From contig JAXRKP010000181.1 of the NCBI GenBank assembly GCA_037039925.1, forward strand, positions 133,501-197,500: 64,000 nt of DNA. The letters run 5' to 3'. Under the pieces are notes generated by a model, which was not told where the DNA came from, did no database searches, and worked only from the letters and a program-made list of their open reading frames with translations. Below, one piece after another: positions 1 to 10,846 of the stretch. Origin of the DNA: Doris montereyensis. Taxonomy: Eukaryota; Mollusca; Gastropoda; Nudibranchia; Dorididae. The first letter of the stretch is position 1. Every line of letters begins with the position of its first letter. A program made the translations under genes and the position numbers.

Positions 1-905
1 CTCTCCCTTGGTTTTTAATCATTTCTGGATAAACTTGATCTGCTCCTGGGGCTTTTCCTAATTTCACTTTTCTTATAGCTGTTTGGATTTCTCCCATTGA
101 TATATCTACATCTTCAGCTGTCTCCTCTGGATTAGTTGTTACTCTATTACGAATTGATCTTTACTCCTTGTTTCATATGTTCTGGAGGGATTATGTAATT
201 GTTGAAAATACTTTCTCCACGTTTCCGTGATTTGTAAACCCACGACTATTAGAAGTAAATATTAAACCAAAAGGAAGAGAAAAAAATATTAATAGCTTAT
301 GGAACAATCTTTGACATCTACTCCTGAGAAGATTAAAATATGATTTGGTACTACATTTTCTATTCCTTGTCCTTTTTCTTTGTTTCTGTAATAGCCAAAA
401 TATCTACTTTGAATTTTTCCATTTCTTCAACTAATTCTAACTCTTCATTTATTGCCCTAACGTTCCATGTTCCAAAAATGACAGTCCGTGTTTGTTTCCA
501 TTTTCGTCGTTGAAAGGTCAAGCCGGGTATATTATATTTATATCTCTGCATCAGTTAGGTTTTGGATAAGCAGAGGATTAGCCTACTGTACTCTATGTAG
601 ATGGTGGGGCTGCCACTTTGAGGCCCCCTCCCAGGCCTTGTTCTTTTCTGTCAGGGTTAACTCCCTTAGTTTTTGGTTATTCAAGATCAGACTGCAAGGC
701 AGCAGGTTGTTATTTTCTGTCAGGGCTAACTCTCTTAGCATTTGGTCAGTCAAGACTGACCTGCAAGGCAGCAGGTTGTTTTCTGTCAGGGTTAACTCTC
801 TTAGCCTTTGGTCAGCCAAGACCGACCTGCAAGGCAGCAAGAGACTCTTGGAGGGCAGGATAATCTACTCCCCGTACAGTCCACTGCCTGATAGATTAAC
901 CCTAT
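1..905 (-). mobile_element. decayed non-LTR retrotransposon, 5' and central pieces
   Basis: Bases 1-200 are close to 32525-32725 (minus-strand reading encodes the pre-RT segment ending KLGKAPGAD). Bases 360-551 on the minus strand encode the start of an APE-type endonuclease (GTWNVRAINEELELVEEMEK, then DILAITETKKK). Bases about 645-840 are tandem copies of an approximately 62-bp unit that also occurs at the 5' side of the second copy (33190-33400). Unrelated AT-rich sequence at about 232-300 interrupts the element. It lies in an upstream REXO5 intron and continues left of the window. Confidence 0.75.
645..840 (-). repeat. tandem ~62-bp monomers in LINE 5' region
   Basis: Three or more imperfect units, each with CTGTCAGGGTTAACTC, a CTTAGC-TTTGGTCA-like centre and CTGCAAGGCAGCAGG. 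The same units recur four times at 33190-33400. The position upstream of the endonuclease start suggests 5'-UTR monomers. Confidence 0.7.
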
Positions 906-1751
906 GAGACAGTAGTGCTCTTGGAAGCCTACATATCGTAGCATCGTTAAAGCGGTGGACGGTGCAATGCCCGGAATTATGGGATATGAAAAGGCGGTAG
1001 AACTCTACCAACCAGAATGAAACTTTGCAGGCATCTTCTCAAAATAGAACTAAAGATAAGTGCGTTCATGAATCAGCGATTTTTAGTAATTTCTATGTCA
1101 CAACTTCTTGAATTTTCCAAAGTGCTTAGGGTATCTTTCACCCATATCTTCCTATAAAATGCTCAGGAGCCCAGGTAGAGTGTAAATGGAGGATCTGATG
1201 GTCAGGTCTCAAAGGGTTAAGATGAAAAATGCTAAATCAGATATAAATTGATGGTAAGTTGGTGAGAATGAAGTGTAGCTCATTTTTATATGTATTTGTG
1301 CTGCTCATTCTGCCAGTGATGTCACATGCTCTTAAATTATTCTAGATTATATGATATGAATATGTTAACAATCTCTGTGAAAAAAAGCTAAGTTGGTAAT
1401 GCATTTCATAATAATACTTTTTAATTAATGTAACAAACTTGTTGTCTTGCAAATCATTGTTTGTTATATTCTTTTGATGTCCGTGATGCACAGATTTTTT
1501 ATTGTTTATAAAAAGATATGGCATTATGTTAAAATAGAATTTAAACACTGGTTCTTACACATATATATATATATGATGCTTTATATTAGATTCTGTGCAT
1601 TGTAATTTTATTGTGTGCATATGTAGTATTGCCCTTCGGGGGATGATTAAAAGTTTTTTTAATTACATTGAATACAATGTGTATTTTTTGTGTGGTTATT
1701 TTTAGATCTGATAATTAAATCTACTTTTGCTTTACACTGCCATCTTACCAG

Positions 1752-1870
1752 TGCTTGACTACAATTGGGAAGAATGAACTAACCAGAGTTTCAGTCATAT
1801 CAGAAAGTGGAGAAGTTGTCTATGATTCCTTGGTAAAGCCAAGAAATAGAATCATAAACTATTTGACAAA
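1752..1870 (+). CDS. REXO5: REXO5-like exon a (EXOIII core, strands after DCEM)
   Basis: Acceptor TTACCAG before 1752 and donor GTATGT at 1871. The frame begins at TGC and reads CLTTIGKNELTRVSVISESG onward to VKPRNRIINYLTK, with two bases left over that join exon b. In human REXO5 this block follows directly after the DCE motif, so the preceding exon should end in phase 0. Confidence 0.88.
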
Positions 1871-4800
1871 GTATGTCAACTTTTAAATATATATTTTTTT
1901 ACTTGGTTTTGTTCATGAATATAAAGTTTTGCCTCTTAGTTTCACTCTTGCCTTCATTTCAAATGTATTTTTTTATCCTCACTAGTTCTAATGTTTATTG
2001 TTTTGCTTTCTTTTTTTTTTTTTCATTTTTTGAGGGAGGAATGTTGTTATATTTTTTGATATTCATTTATTGAGAGGATTGCTTATTGTGATTTTTGAAT
2101 TTTCACTTTTTCCCTAATGCATTTTGGCTAATTTTTTCCTGCCAAGGGAGGGAAAAAATGTTGTTACGGCGGCCATGTTGAATTTTTGAAATTTAAAATC
2201 TTAAAATCTGAGAGATATTCATATTCTTTTTATTGACCTGTTTTTAAAGGATTACTTATTGTGATTAAGGGCACAAAAGATAAAAACAAAATTAATTGTT
2301 CCCAATTGATGCCAAATTTCACCAGATACTTTCTGAGATTTTAAGATTTTAAAAAAGGTCGGGTTTGAAAATTACTTTCTTCAGAATGATACAGGGAGGT
2401 GTAAGGCTTTATATAAAAAAAAACTGAGTACTCGATTCTAAAGATTTAATTGGATTTGTGAACAATATACTGTTAGCTGTAAGGGAAAAAAACATAAGTG
2501 ATGCCATCCCAGTAAAAGGTCTAAGAAAAGAATTTTAATTGGCTGTGAACAATTACTATGTATAGTAGGTATAATTTTCATAATTTTCTATTGGCGTACC
2601 TTATATTTCACTAGGTTCAGCGGCATTACAAAAGATATGATGGAGCCTGTTGTCACTGTCCTGGAAGATGTTCAGCGTGACATTCAGGAATTACTGCCCA
2701 ATGACGCAATTCTTTGTGGCCAGTCTTTAAATAGTGATTTGATAGCCCTGAAGGTACATAACATGGCTTATAATTGATACAGAATGTCTTTTTAGGAGAA
2801 AGCTTGTTTGAATAAATTTAATTTATATCTTTCCTTTCATCAAAAAAAGTTCTGGGTTTACTGTGATTAATAGCGCATTTGTTGTTTATTTAGAAGACTT
2901 TTAGAGGTTTGGGGATCAGTATGGTAAACTGATTTGTAGTAATCATGAAACCTTAGAATTTATATCTGTTACAAACAGAACAAAGAAAATTGGTTACTGA
3001 TCATATGAATGGCTAGTTTTGTTCTTGTGTCTTCTGATTTTGTGATAGCATATTACGGTTCCTTCATAATTCAGTATTGTAATGTTTTGTCCATTTTTTT
3101 TTTTTCTTTCACAGATGTTTCATCCCTATGTGATTGATACCAGTATTATATATAATATGTCTGGAAATCGATCAATTAAGGCTGGTTTGAGGAAACTGTC
3201 AGGTTTTTTCCTTAGGTATTTATATATATAAAATCTATTCTGTTAGATTTTTTACCATGAGATTTTTGTTGTTGATGGTAGGAGTTAAAATCATTATGAA
3301 TTGTTTGTAATATATTACACGTTGTATTAAACAGCTGTTAAGCCATTTGGTTCTAACACTAGAAACATAAAATCATGCTTGCAGAATACATAGTAATATT
3401 ATAAATCGACCGTTAAAGTTGCAAACTGTGTAAGTCTAAAATTAATAACACTTTTTTTCTGCTTTTTTAACATTAGAAAGCCCCAATGCTTCGTCTAGTT
3501 AGGGTTCTGTGGCACAAGAACCAATAGAAACTCATATAATAATCATTTGAACAATCTGTGTATCCCTATTGGATCTAGTTTTTGACACTCGCAAACTGTA
3601 TGTCTCTTTGATTTTCTCAAGACATCCAAAATTGGACTTTACGATTTGCGACTTTCACTGTCGATATGTAGTCCTCTGCTTTCCTTTTTAAGATTACCTA
3701 TTGCAATTTTGTTTAAAGAAAGCAATGTTTTATCTAATTTTGATAGTAAAGTGTTTTAAATTATCGTTCCAAGACTATGTAACAATCTTATTTGTGATAC
3801 TAAAGCCTGCACCTGATGATTTTAGAAGATGTCTTATGACTGAGCTTTTCCGCAATGCATGTTATAATTGAGTTATTATATCTTAATCTAAATTGATATG
3901 TAGATTTATATATTTATTTATCGTGATGGTTCAATACATTTTATATTGTTTTCATTTTTTATGTGTATTGTAATATTTATTAATTATGATGAGCTTGAAT
4001 TGTTACGAATGAAAATTTTACATTGATAGTTAGGCTCAATGTATGTTATGAGAGTTCTGTTATTGTAAAGCATCATTGAGCACTTCCTAAGTGGATGGTT
4101 GGGCACTATATAAATTGTTATACATTGTTTGTTATTGTTATCATTTTCCTTCCTAGCCGGAATATTCAGAACAGTCCAGCTGGTCATTGCTCTGCAGAGG
4201 ATGCTAAAGCTGCTCTTGACTTGGTCAAACTGAAACTCAGCAAAGGTTCGTCGTTTGTGTCTTCACTACCTTCTGGTGTTTTAGCTTGTGGTATTTGTAA
4301 CATATTCTGGCGTCGGTGGCCGAGCGGTTAGGCTGCCGGACTAGGGATCATGTGGTCCCGAGTTTGAATCTAGCAAAGCAAGGTCCGACATTGTGCTCCT
4401 TGGGGAAGACACGTAAACACGCATCCCCCCCCCACCCACTCCTTACCTAGGTGCAAAAGGGTACAAGCATTAGCTTGGGAGTAAAAATCTGCTTCATACT
4501 AGCGTATTGGCTAGGAGGTTATTATTATCACCTGTTCCATTTCGTGCTATTGAAACTGGGATAAGCTCTGGCTCTATGAGCCATTACAGGCCTTGAAGGA
4601 ATTTTTTATTTGTGAGTTACTGAGTGCCTGTTTTAAACGCTATCCATGCATTGAGTTTTCATTGAATTATTCATTTACTTTTCTACCTCTTTTCCTTTCA
4701 GGACTTGAATTTGGGGATGCCACCATTGGTGGAGTTTATTTTCAGTATAGAAACATACTTTCTCGGGGACGATGATGGAAAGAAAGGAGCGACTCAAAAT

Positions 4801-7675
4801 TTAGAAGTGGAGAGTAGTGAGGACAAAGTGAATAAATCCTTAGTTTCTGTGCCTCAGTCAGCATCGGACTTTCTTGAAAAGCAGTTGGAAGGAAATACTA
4901 GTCGAGGGACAAAAAGATCTTGTGACAGTGTCAATACGGGTTCTAGCGGGTCAGATTCAGACTCGGGTTCCTCCACCGCTGAAAATGCCCGCAAAAAATT
5001 CAGGCTCTCCCAAGATGAGTCATTGGACTCTAACTGCAGCAATGAAAAGAGTTGTCCAAGTGGCTCCATACAAGTTTCAACAGTAACAGATGCCGCATGT
5101 GATGAAAGCCAAGAGTCTTCCTCAAAAGTGCCTTGGGCAGGTACACAACAACAAACTACAATATTTTCTCAGAAAAACAGTGTTCACGTGTCTCATAGTT
5201 TCTTCAAGTTGGTCCGTGACGCAGGGAGATCCGGTGAGTATGTAAAATTTGGCAAACATTGGAAAGATTTTCTATGAGCTTGTAAATGATGGAAAGTTTT
5301 TGGTAAACTCACTCACTGCCATTACCGACATGTATCGGGTGCTGTCAATAGGCTATTGGTGTATTGGCTCCCAAACCTGACATCCATCAGTATTGACTTT
5401 CATATTCTTTTTCTACTAGTTCCGGCTCGCTGCTTTTCGGCAACAACATTTCTCACACATGTACTGTGTACTTTTATTATTTGTACAGAGACACAACATA
5501 AAGCTATTATTAGTATTATCGGTTAGTATGTCCTGTGTCTGAAATTGAAAGTAGGCGCTATTAGCAGTCAATAATTTTGCCCTCGAAAATGTAAAATTCC
5601 TGTCAACTTAAGAACAAGCTCATATTTTTTTTTCCAATTAAAAAAAAAATCAGAATAAACAAAGCTTTACATGTAGAAACTACCAACGTTATGTAAGATA
5701 TCTTTTTTTCTGAAGAGAATGCATTTTGAGTTATGTATCTCCCTCAAATAGTACAATTACAGTGACTTTTTGAATGATGTATCACAACACCTAGCATTTC
5801 TCAGCCGTCTGAACTGAAAGTGCCCAGCAATGAGTGAGTCAACTGAATATGAAGCTGAATTTTACAACTTATTTTTTGTAGAGTTATTCTGTATTGTGAT
5901 GTAAAAAAATGTTTCTGCACCTTCAAATATTATTCACAGTTCTCCTTTGCAATCTGCATCATTTGTTATTTCAAGATTCCAATATCACAAAGATAAAAAA
6001 AAAAAAAATCAGCTGTGCTTTAATTATGATGATTGAGTTTGAGTCATTTTTTGCCCTCTGTAATCCCCAGGTTGTTTCATTGGTCCACCATCATTAACCT
6101 CCAAATACAAAGAAGAGCCAATTGAAATGATTACAGCATCCGACGATTCAGAAGCAAGGAAATGTGCCAAGTCAATGGTTCAATCGAAAGAGTTTGTATG
6201 GGCATACCTTTCAGAGTATAGGGAAGCATTAAACTCTGGGCAGTGTACTGATGCAGCTCAACAGGTACATACACAATACACATGTTTCTCTGTGATCTAT
6301 TGCTCTCTCTATTTAAATATCCATCTACCTATTTTCTTGCTTGTTATCTTGCCTGTCTATCCATCTATTATTTAAATGTACTCACAGTGCTTACAGTTAC
6401 ACATCACACACTCACAACTTCTATCAACTCTGTTGTAAAGAGAGCAGCCTGTATAGTGTGTTGAATCTTGAAAAAGTATTTTGCCTATGGTTCATCCATC
6501 TGTTTATGATATTAGGTGAAACCGAGAGTAGATTTTCTTTTTCATCATTGATTTTCTTACCAATTATGTCATTAATTAACCATTGTTCCGCAGGTCTTGT
6601 ATATATCTGCTTGTCGCTTATCATCTTGAGCACATATGCTAACAACGGGTCCAGTATATTTGAGTTCCTCTCATCCTCTAGGGCAGTGCTTCTCAAACTA
6701 TCTGATATGGCAGGTTGGCAGTTGCTTTTTTTCAATGTACCAGTGACCGGTGAGCGAAACAAACATAGTGCTCGTAGTGAAAAAAACAACCAGATTCTTA
6801 ATGTCCCTGTACTGGCAGATGATGGCTCACATACTGGTGACGGTACGCATACTACACTTTGAGTAGCGCTGCTCTAGGAGACCAGGTGGCCGAGTGGTTA
6901 ACAGCATTGCACTGTGATCCACTGGATTCGAGCCCCCTATTTAGACTTACACGTTTCATTATTTTCCTTGGGAAAGAAAAGTTACCCTGCTTGCTCACTT
7001 GGACATACTGGGTGACTGACTCCTGTTGCATCGCACAGACAGCACTGATTTTTTTGTTTAATCCTCTGGTGATGAGTGGAAGCAGTGGGTCCTGTATAAT
7101 TTATGCACTTAGGGCAAAGTGTTTGGATGGAATGTCTCTATGTTTAATTGTGGAATTCAGATTAACCAACTTTGGGGGCATCAGTTTTGTTACACATAAT
7201 CCAATGACTCACCAATGAAGGAGTCTTTTTGCGTCAGATTGAAGGGATAGCAAATATTGGGACTCTTTCTGTCAAAAAAAATTATCAGCAATAGAAAATG
7301 ACCACTTGATTTTGAAATGCTCGATAATATGCTGACACTGTAGGTTGAGAAAGAGATTGAAAAACTATATCCAGTCATTGTATGTTCATGTTACTGTGGT
7401 TATTTTTCTTTCTTGGAACTCCAAATTAATACTTATTTTCATAATATGTTATTTTTCTGTTTACACTTTGCCTGCATGAAGAGTCATTTAAAAGATTCAT
7501 TGCTGATAGTCTTTCCTTTTATTTTTATCACCAGAAACTAAGAAGGAATCTGGATCAAAGATCAAGAAGCATATTAAAAAAAGTGAAAGAGAATGCTTTA
7601 GTTGTATTGTTGTCGACAGGAAGACAACAGGGTGAAAAAATTAACAACGCGGGTGTTTTTGTGAAAATCACCTGA
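1752..7675 (+). CDS. REXO5: REXO5-like RNA exonuclease (3' part of gene, 7 exons)
   Basis: Coding exons: 1752-1870, 2615-2753, 3115-3215, 4157-4245, 4702-5233, 6071-6264, 7535-7675, about 440 residues. Splice sites are GT/AG and phases agree. The order follows the EXOIII domain of human REXO5 (NEF-sp): KELTR-like segment (GKNELTRVSVISESGEVVYD), FSGIT, the DL-x-ALK block (CGQSLNSDLIALK), FHPYVIDT and GHCSAEDAKAALDLVKLKL. These supply the later acidic residues and the catalytic His of a DEDDh exonuclease. The exon with the first motif (DCE) is upstream of the window. Family members trim 3' ends of snoRNA and rRNA precursors in the nucleus or nucleolus. After the nuclease comes a Ser/Asp-rich linker with a basic patch (ARKKFRLS), then a short C-terminal block (ALVVLLSTGRQ). 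The RRM domains of human REXO5 are not seen. Exon 5 needs one frame correction at 4765-4768. REXO1-type relatives are the main alternative. Confidence 0.85.
2615..2753 (+). CDS. REXO5: REXO5-like exon b (FSGIT and DL-x-ALK motifs)
   Basis: Acceptor CACTAG, donor GTACAT. Encodes FSGITKDMMEPVVTVLEDVQ, then GQSLNSDLIALK. The Asp before LIALK is the second metal-ligand Asp of the DEDDh fold. The usual GHSL is GQSL here. Confidence 0.9.
3115..3215 (+). CDS. REXO5: REXO5-like exon c (HPYVIDTS)
   Basis: Preceded by a strong polypyrimidine tract and CACAG; donor GTATTT. Reads MFHPYVIDTSIIYNMSGNRS and then KAGLRKLSGFFL, matching the HPYVIDTS strand and the KLKFLAK-type helix of human REXO5. Confidence 0.88.
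4157..4245 (+). CDS. REXO5: REXO5-like exon d (catalytic His exon)
   Basis: Acceptor TTCCTAG. Encodes NIQNSPAGHCSAEDAKAALD then LVKLKLSKG. The GHxxxEDA motif supplies the catalytic His and final Asp of DEDDh exonucleases. The donor AAAG|gttcg is not strong, but it gives phase 1 and joins exon e to make KLKLSKGLEFGD, a sequence typical of this family. A weaker phase-0 donor at 4257 is possible. Confidence 0.82.
4309..4600 (+). mobile_element. tRNA-derived SINE, family 1
   Basis: Head GGCGTCGGTGGCCGAGCGGT is tRNA Leu/Ser-like (A box), followed by a decayed B box (GAGTTTGAATC) and a unique body with GGTGCAAAAGGGTACAAGCA and an end GGCCTTGAAGGAA. Copies at 8908, 29077 and, inverted, 29566. Inserted in the REXO5 intron between exons d and e. 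Confidence 0.85.
4702..5233 (+). CDS. REXO5: REXO5-like exon e (end of nuclease plus Ser-rich linker), frame break
   Basis: Acceptor TCCTTTCAG and perfect donor CCG|gtgagt. Entered in phase 1 it reads GLEFGDATIGGVYFQYRNIL and then hits a stop at 4773-4775. The other frame is open for the remaining 170 residues, is Ser/Asp-rich, ends in phase 1 and joins exon f correctly. One base too many in the GGGG run at 4765-4768 would connect the two frames (SRG becoming SRDDDGKKG). Likely a consensus indel; a real allele or an alternative exon boundary cannot be excluded. Confidence 0.75.
6071..6264 (+). CDS. REXO5: REXO5-like exon f
   Basis: Acceptor CCCCAG, donor GTACAT, phases 1 to 0. Encodes GCFIGPPSLTSKYKEEPIEM and then TASDDSEARKCAKSMVQSKE, a charged helical stretch with no domain that I can name. 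Directly continuous with exons e and g. Confidence 0.8.
6684..6871. mobile_element. hAT-type MITE with 8-bp target duplication
   Basis: Ends CAGTGCTTCTCAAACT and, inverted, CAGCGCTACTCAAAGTG. This is the CAG-G-T-CTCAA pattern of hAT terminal repeats. Flanks CTCTAGGG (6676-6683) and CTCTAGGA (6872-6879) are an 8-bp duplication with one mismatch. At 188 bp it cannot encode a transposase. Lies in the REXO5 intron between exons f and g. Confidence 0.85.
6880..7200 (+). mobile_element. tRNA-derived SINE, different head
   Basis: GACCAGGTGGCCGAGTGGTT is a good A-box region, and GGATTCGAGCC a B box, in tRNA Leu/Ser-like spacing. A body of about 260 bases follows, sharing CCTTGGGAAAG with family 1. 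The 3' limit is not sharp. Confidence 0.65.
7535..7675 (+). CDS. REXO5: REXO5-like terminal exon with stop
   Basis: Acceptor ATCACCAG, phase 0, 47 codons ending in TGA. Encodes a basic helix (LRRNLDQRSRSILKKVK) followed by a beta-type segment ENALVVLLSTGRQQ and the end GVFVKIT. The ALVVLL...GVFV pattern looks like a conserved C-terminal strand pair, not an RRM. Confidence 0.8.
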   Translation, partial: KLRRNLDQRSRSILKKVKENALVVLLSTGRQQGEKINNAGVFVKIT

Positions 7676-8032
7676 TGTTACAGATAGATACCATGCATGC
7701 CATTTTCTCCATCATACTCTCTTTTTGATTTTATTTTTATTTTGTTTCCTGAAAAACGTCACTGGTTGAAAGGGAAGTCGAAAAAATAAGAGTTAAATAT
7801 ATATATATATATAGATGCAAAAACCGCTATATCCAAAAAAGATAACTTGAGAAAATAAAATTTGTCTTCCTTTAGTTCTAAATAAAGCCTGATCAATTTG
7901 ATGTTTAGAGCCGAAGTATAATATGGTAAAGTCAGTTTTGAACAAAAACAATTTCATGATCAGAAGACTTTTCATTCAAAGTCCGAGATGGTGAAAGAAC
8001 ATGTAAAAATGGCGCATAGCGGGTTTTGCATC
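7676..8032 (+). other. probable REXO5 3' UTR ending in a MITE
   Basis: No open frame. Two AATAAA hexamers at 7854-7859 and 7881-7886 lie about 180-210 bases after the stop, inside the 7814-8032 inverted-repeat element. They are the first canonical polyadenylation signals downstream. Use of either is inferred, not shown. Confidence 0.45.
7814..8032. mobile_element. short TIR MITE (GATGCAAAA family), copy 1
   Basis: Starts GATGCAAAAACCGCTATATC and ends in the inverted form GGCGCATAGCGGGTTTTGCA-TC. A second copy at 23987-24210 aligns along its length. 219 bp, non-coding. Sits about 140 bases after the REXO5 stop. Confidence 0.8.
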
Positions 8033-8907
8033 CTACCCCCTCATGTATATTAAAAATAAATTTCAAGGAAGGAGCTACCAAAAATGTATTTGTGAGTTTC
8101 CCTGACATTATGTAGAGAATGATAATGATTCATAATGTAGTTCGAGTTGTTTAAAAATAGATGCATGTCTTATTTATAAAGTATAGATTAAGATGCATTA
8201 TTAATACATCAATCAACACATATAAAAATACTAAATCAAGTGGAAAGATACATATCTAACCAATTTAGTAAAGCTTAGCAAAGTGCTCTGTACAGGAAGT
8301 GTGGTGATTTTATAGCAATTGTCAAATGTGATAATAATATAAAGTTTCACTTGTTGATTTCCATTTCAATATATTTCATAGCTGCCAACCAGTACGTAAA
8401 CAAATATACATAATACGTTATTTTGGCTTTGAGTCCATACGCCTGTATTCACCTTGAAAAGTATGTATGAGGGTTAAATGTCTTGTTAGTTTATTTAAAA
8501 ACCCTGCATTTACGACACAAACCCATCAGAGAAATTTAGGTAAGTGAAAATCTAAAGACGTCATTCTGACATTCATCATTTTGAGTTAGCATACGTACCG
8601 TTGCACTTTGAGTGTTATCAATTGCAAGGTGTACTAGTACTGCATTTGCAAGAAATATAGCCAATGTACATGTCAAATTTCAATAAAGCCATTCGTTTAA
8701 GTTCAAAAGACTTCAAATTATTGCAATACAACTGGATCCAGAATCTTACGTCAAGAAACACAGAAAAATGTTTATATCTCTGAATTCATAAAATTCTTGA
8801 TATTCCACCATTCTGATGAAAAGATGTTTGTGCCAATTTTTTTTAATTTTAAACATTTTTGTTTCTATAAATCGATAGACTTAATGTAGGCCACATATTC
8901 ATGTGAT
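8033..8907. other. AT-rich intergenic stretch, nothing recognised
   Basis: No exon-like block, RNA gene or clear repeat could be recognised on either strand. Confidence 0.5.
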
Positions 8908-9190
8908 GGCGTCGGTGATCGAGCGGTTAGGCTGCCAGACTGGGGATTATGAGGTTTCGTTCGAAACCTAGAAAGCTAGGTCCGCCGTTGTGTTCCATGG
9001 GAAAGACACTTAAGTCACTCACATTTCCCTACTCTATGCAGGTGCAAATGGGTACAAGCACTAGTTTGGGAGTAAAAACCTGTGTCAAGACCAGCGTCTC
9101 GGCCAAGTGATTGTCACATGTTCGGTACTATTGAAACCAGAATAAGCTCCGGCTCTATGGGCCGTAAAGGCTTTGAAGGAACTTTATATT
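8908..9190 (+). mobile_element. tRNA-derived SINE, family 1
   Basis: Head GGCGTCGGTGATCGAGCGGT, then TTAGGCTGCCAGACTGGGGA, body with GGTGCAAATGGGTACAAGCA and end CTTTGAAGGAACTTTAT. Collinear with the copy at 4309. Confidence 0.85.
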
Positions 9191-9670
9191 CATATGATCA
9201 AAATATCAGGGTTAACATAAAGTATTGGTTTTTTTAAAGACATTTCTAGAAAGTCATTCACATTTGAGAATAATTTCTTTTCGATTCCCATAAAATTAGA
9301 TTTGTTATGTACAACTGCTTTCATTGGAATGGTATCGATATATCAGTAGGTATTTGATTAATTTTGTGGTAACCCTATGAATTCTTGCACAATTGTTGAA
9401 GTCAAAGTGAAACTTGTTGTTCTGAATAAAGTAATGATACCTATCGCAACTATGTAGTTGTTTTTTTAAACTTAAAATTGTTTTACTCGACATTCATTGT
9501 TTTAAATCTCACCTCAACTTCGAATTACCCTGTGATGTTAAATACACAGCTTATGGTATCAGTATCACGTTATTAAAAAACAATAAAGAATTATATTTAC
9601 ATGTTTATACTTGTTCTGTTTCTTCATATTTTAATGTTTACGTGTTGCACATTATATTGTTTTTTTAGTA

Positions 9671-10715
9671 TAGTAGTCGCTGGATAAATGCATGCCGCAC
9701 TTCATAAAAGCACACTCTGCATGAACACACCCCTTCCTCTGATGACAGATTTTTTACTACATAATATTAATAATAACACAGTCGACATGCATAAAGGCAT
9801 GTGCTTTTTCTCTGTAGTGTAATGCAATTTCATACCCATCCATTTGAGGCCTTAAAATGAGTCCTTTGTTGAGCTGTTGTCAGAAATAACAATAACATAA
9901 GAACACATGGCACACTGAAGCAAACAATGCTAGGGCTAGGGAAAACGTGTCAGTCTTCTTCTATGTCTGTTGTCTAGCTTTGTTGTCTATCCGAGCACTA
10001 GCCAGACAAAAGTGTCAGACAGAGTCTTAGTCTTACGTCACATCTGGCCTACACTGTTTATCCCCTCTAATTTCTTGATGATGAAAGTCAGTCTGGCTGT
10101 CCAGACATTATTCTGTGGATCACGAATTCATCGATCGACCCAGAGTGCAATATGATTGGCTGAGGCAATGAGCATGTATCGGAATTGTATGTATAGACTA
10201 CGATCAGTGACAGGCGATGCACGCACTCACCGAAAGAGAGTAAGGGTGTGAGGGCAGGGCTTAATGTCCACAGACCATGAGTGATTAGCTCTTGAGGTTG
10301 ATTATATATGATTACAGGTTTTTTTAGCATGATAATTATTGATAGATCTAGATCTATCTTTGCGCAGTCACTTCTTTCACAAACCTGAGAACCAAAGCAT
10401 TATCTTCCGAAAATTTGTATGAATTCTGATTTGCTTTCCAAGCAAATAAAAACAACAAAGAACATCAACAATAAAAACCCCTAAGAAACCAAAGATAAAA
10501 GTGAGCAAGCAATCAGTTGTACACTTACACACCAACGTCGTATACCTGTCACGCTAATGCGCATGAAAATCAAGGGGTGTAATCAATAATAATCCATGAC
10601 ATCTTTTACCTTAACTTTAAAGTATTATCTCCCAGTGATTTCGCATAAACACACGGTACACATAAACGCATGCTTTTCTCAGTGCCCAAGGCGTGCGTTT
10701 ATCTAGCGATTACTG
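9671..10715. mobile_element. pogo/Tigger-like non-autonomous DNA transposon
   Basis: Left end TAGTAGTCGCTGGATAAATG preceded by TA; right end, inverted, CAGTAATCGCTAGATAAACG followed by TA. The same inverted ends bound a 159-bp element at 50617-50775. No transposase frame survives in the about 1.05-kb interior, so it is non-autonomous or decayed. The pogo assignment rests on CAG termini and TA flanks only. Confidence 0.7.
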
Positions 10716-10846
10716 TATGGCTACATGTATCTCATAAAACATAACGAATATTTTAAAATTGTTAGGCATGACTGTAAACCATCCATGACCACTTAGGAGG
10801 TATGAGGAGAGCAAGTTGCTCAAAATTCAATTAGTGGAAGTAAATA

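Noticed and set aside
488..907. 139-codon open frame on the plus strand
   Set aside because: It runs through the tandem monomers of the LINE 5' region in antisense; its repeats of LSFWLF/LSLWSA simply mirror the DNA repeats.
4309..4390. Possible functional tRNA-Leu/Ser gene
   Set aside because: The acceptor stem does not close and the same head plus a 200-bp body recurs in several places, so it is a SINE.
6341..6862. 173-codon open frame on the plus strand
   Set aside because: Lies in a REXO5 intron, crosses into the hAT MITE, no domain and no splice support.
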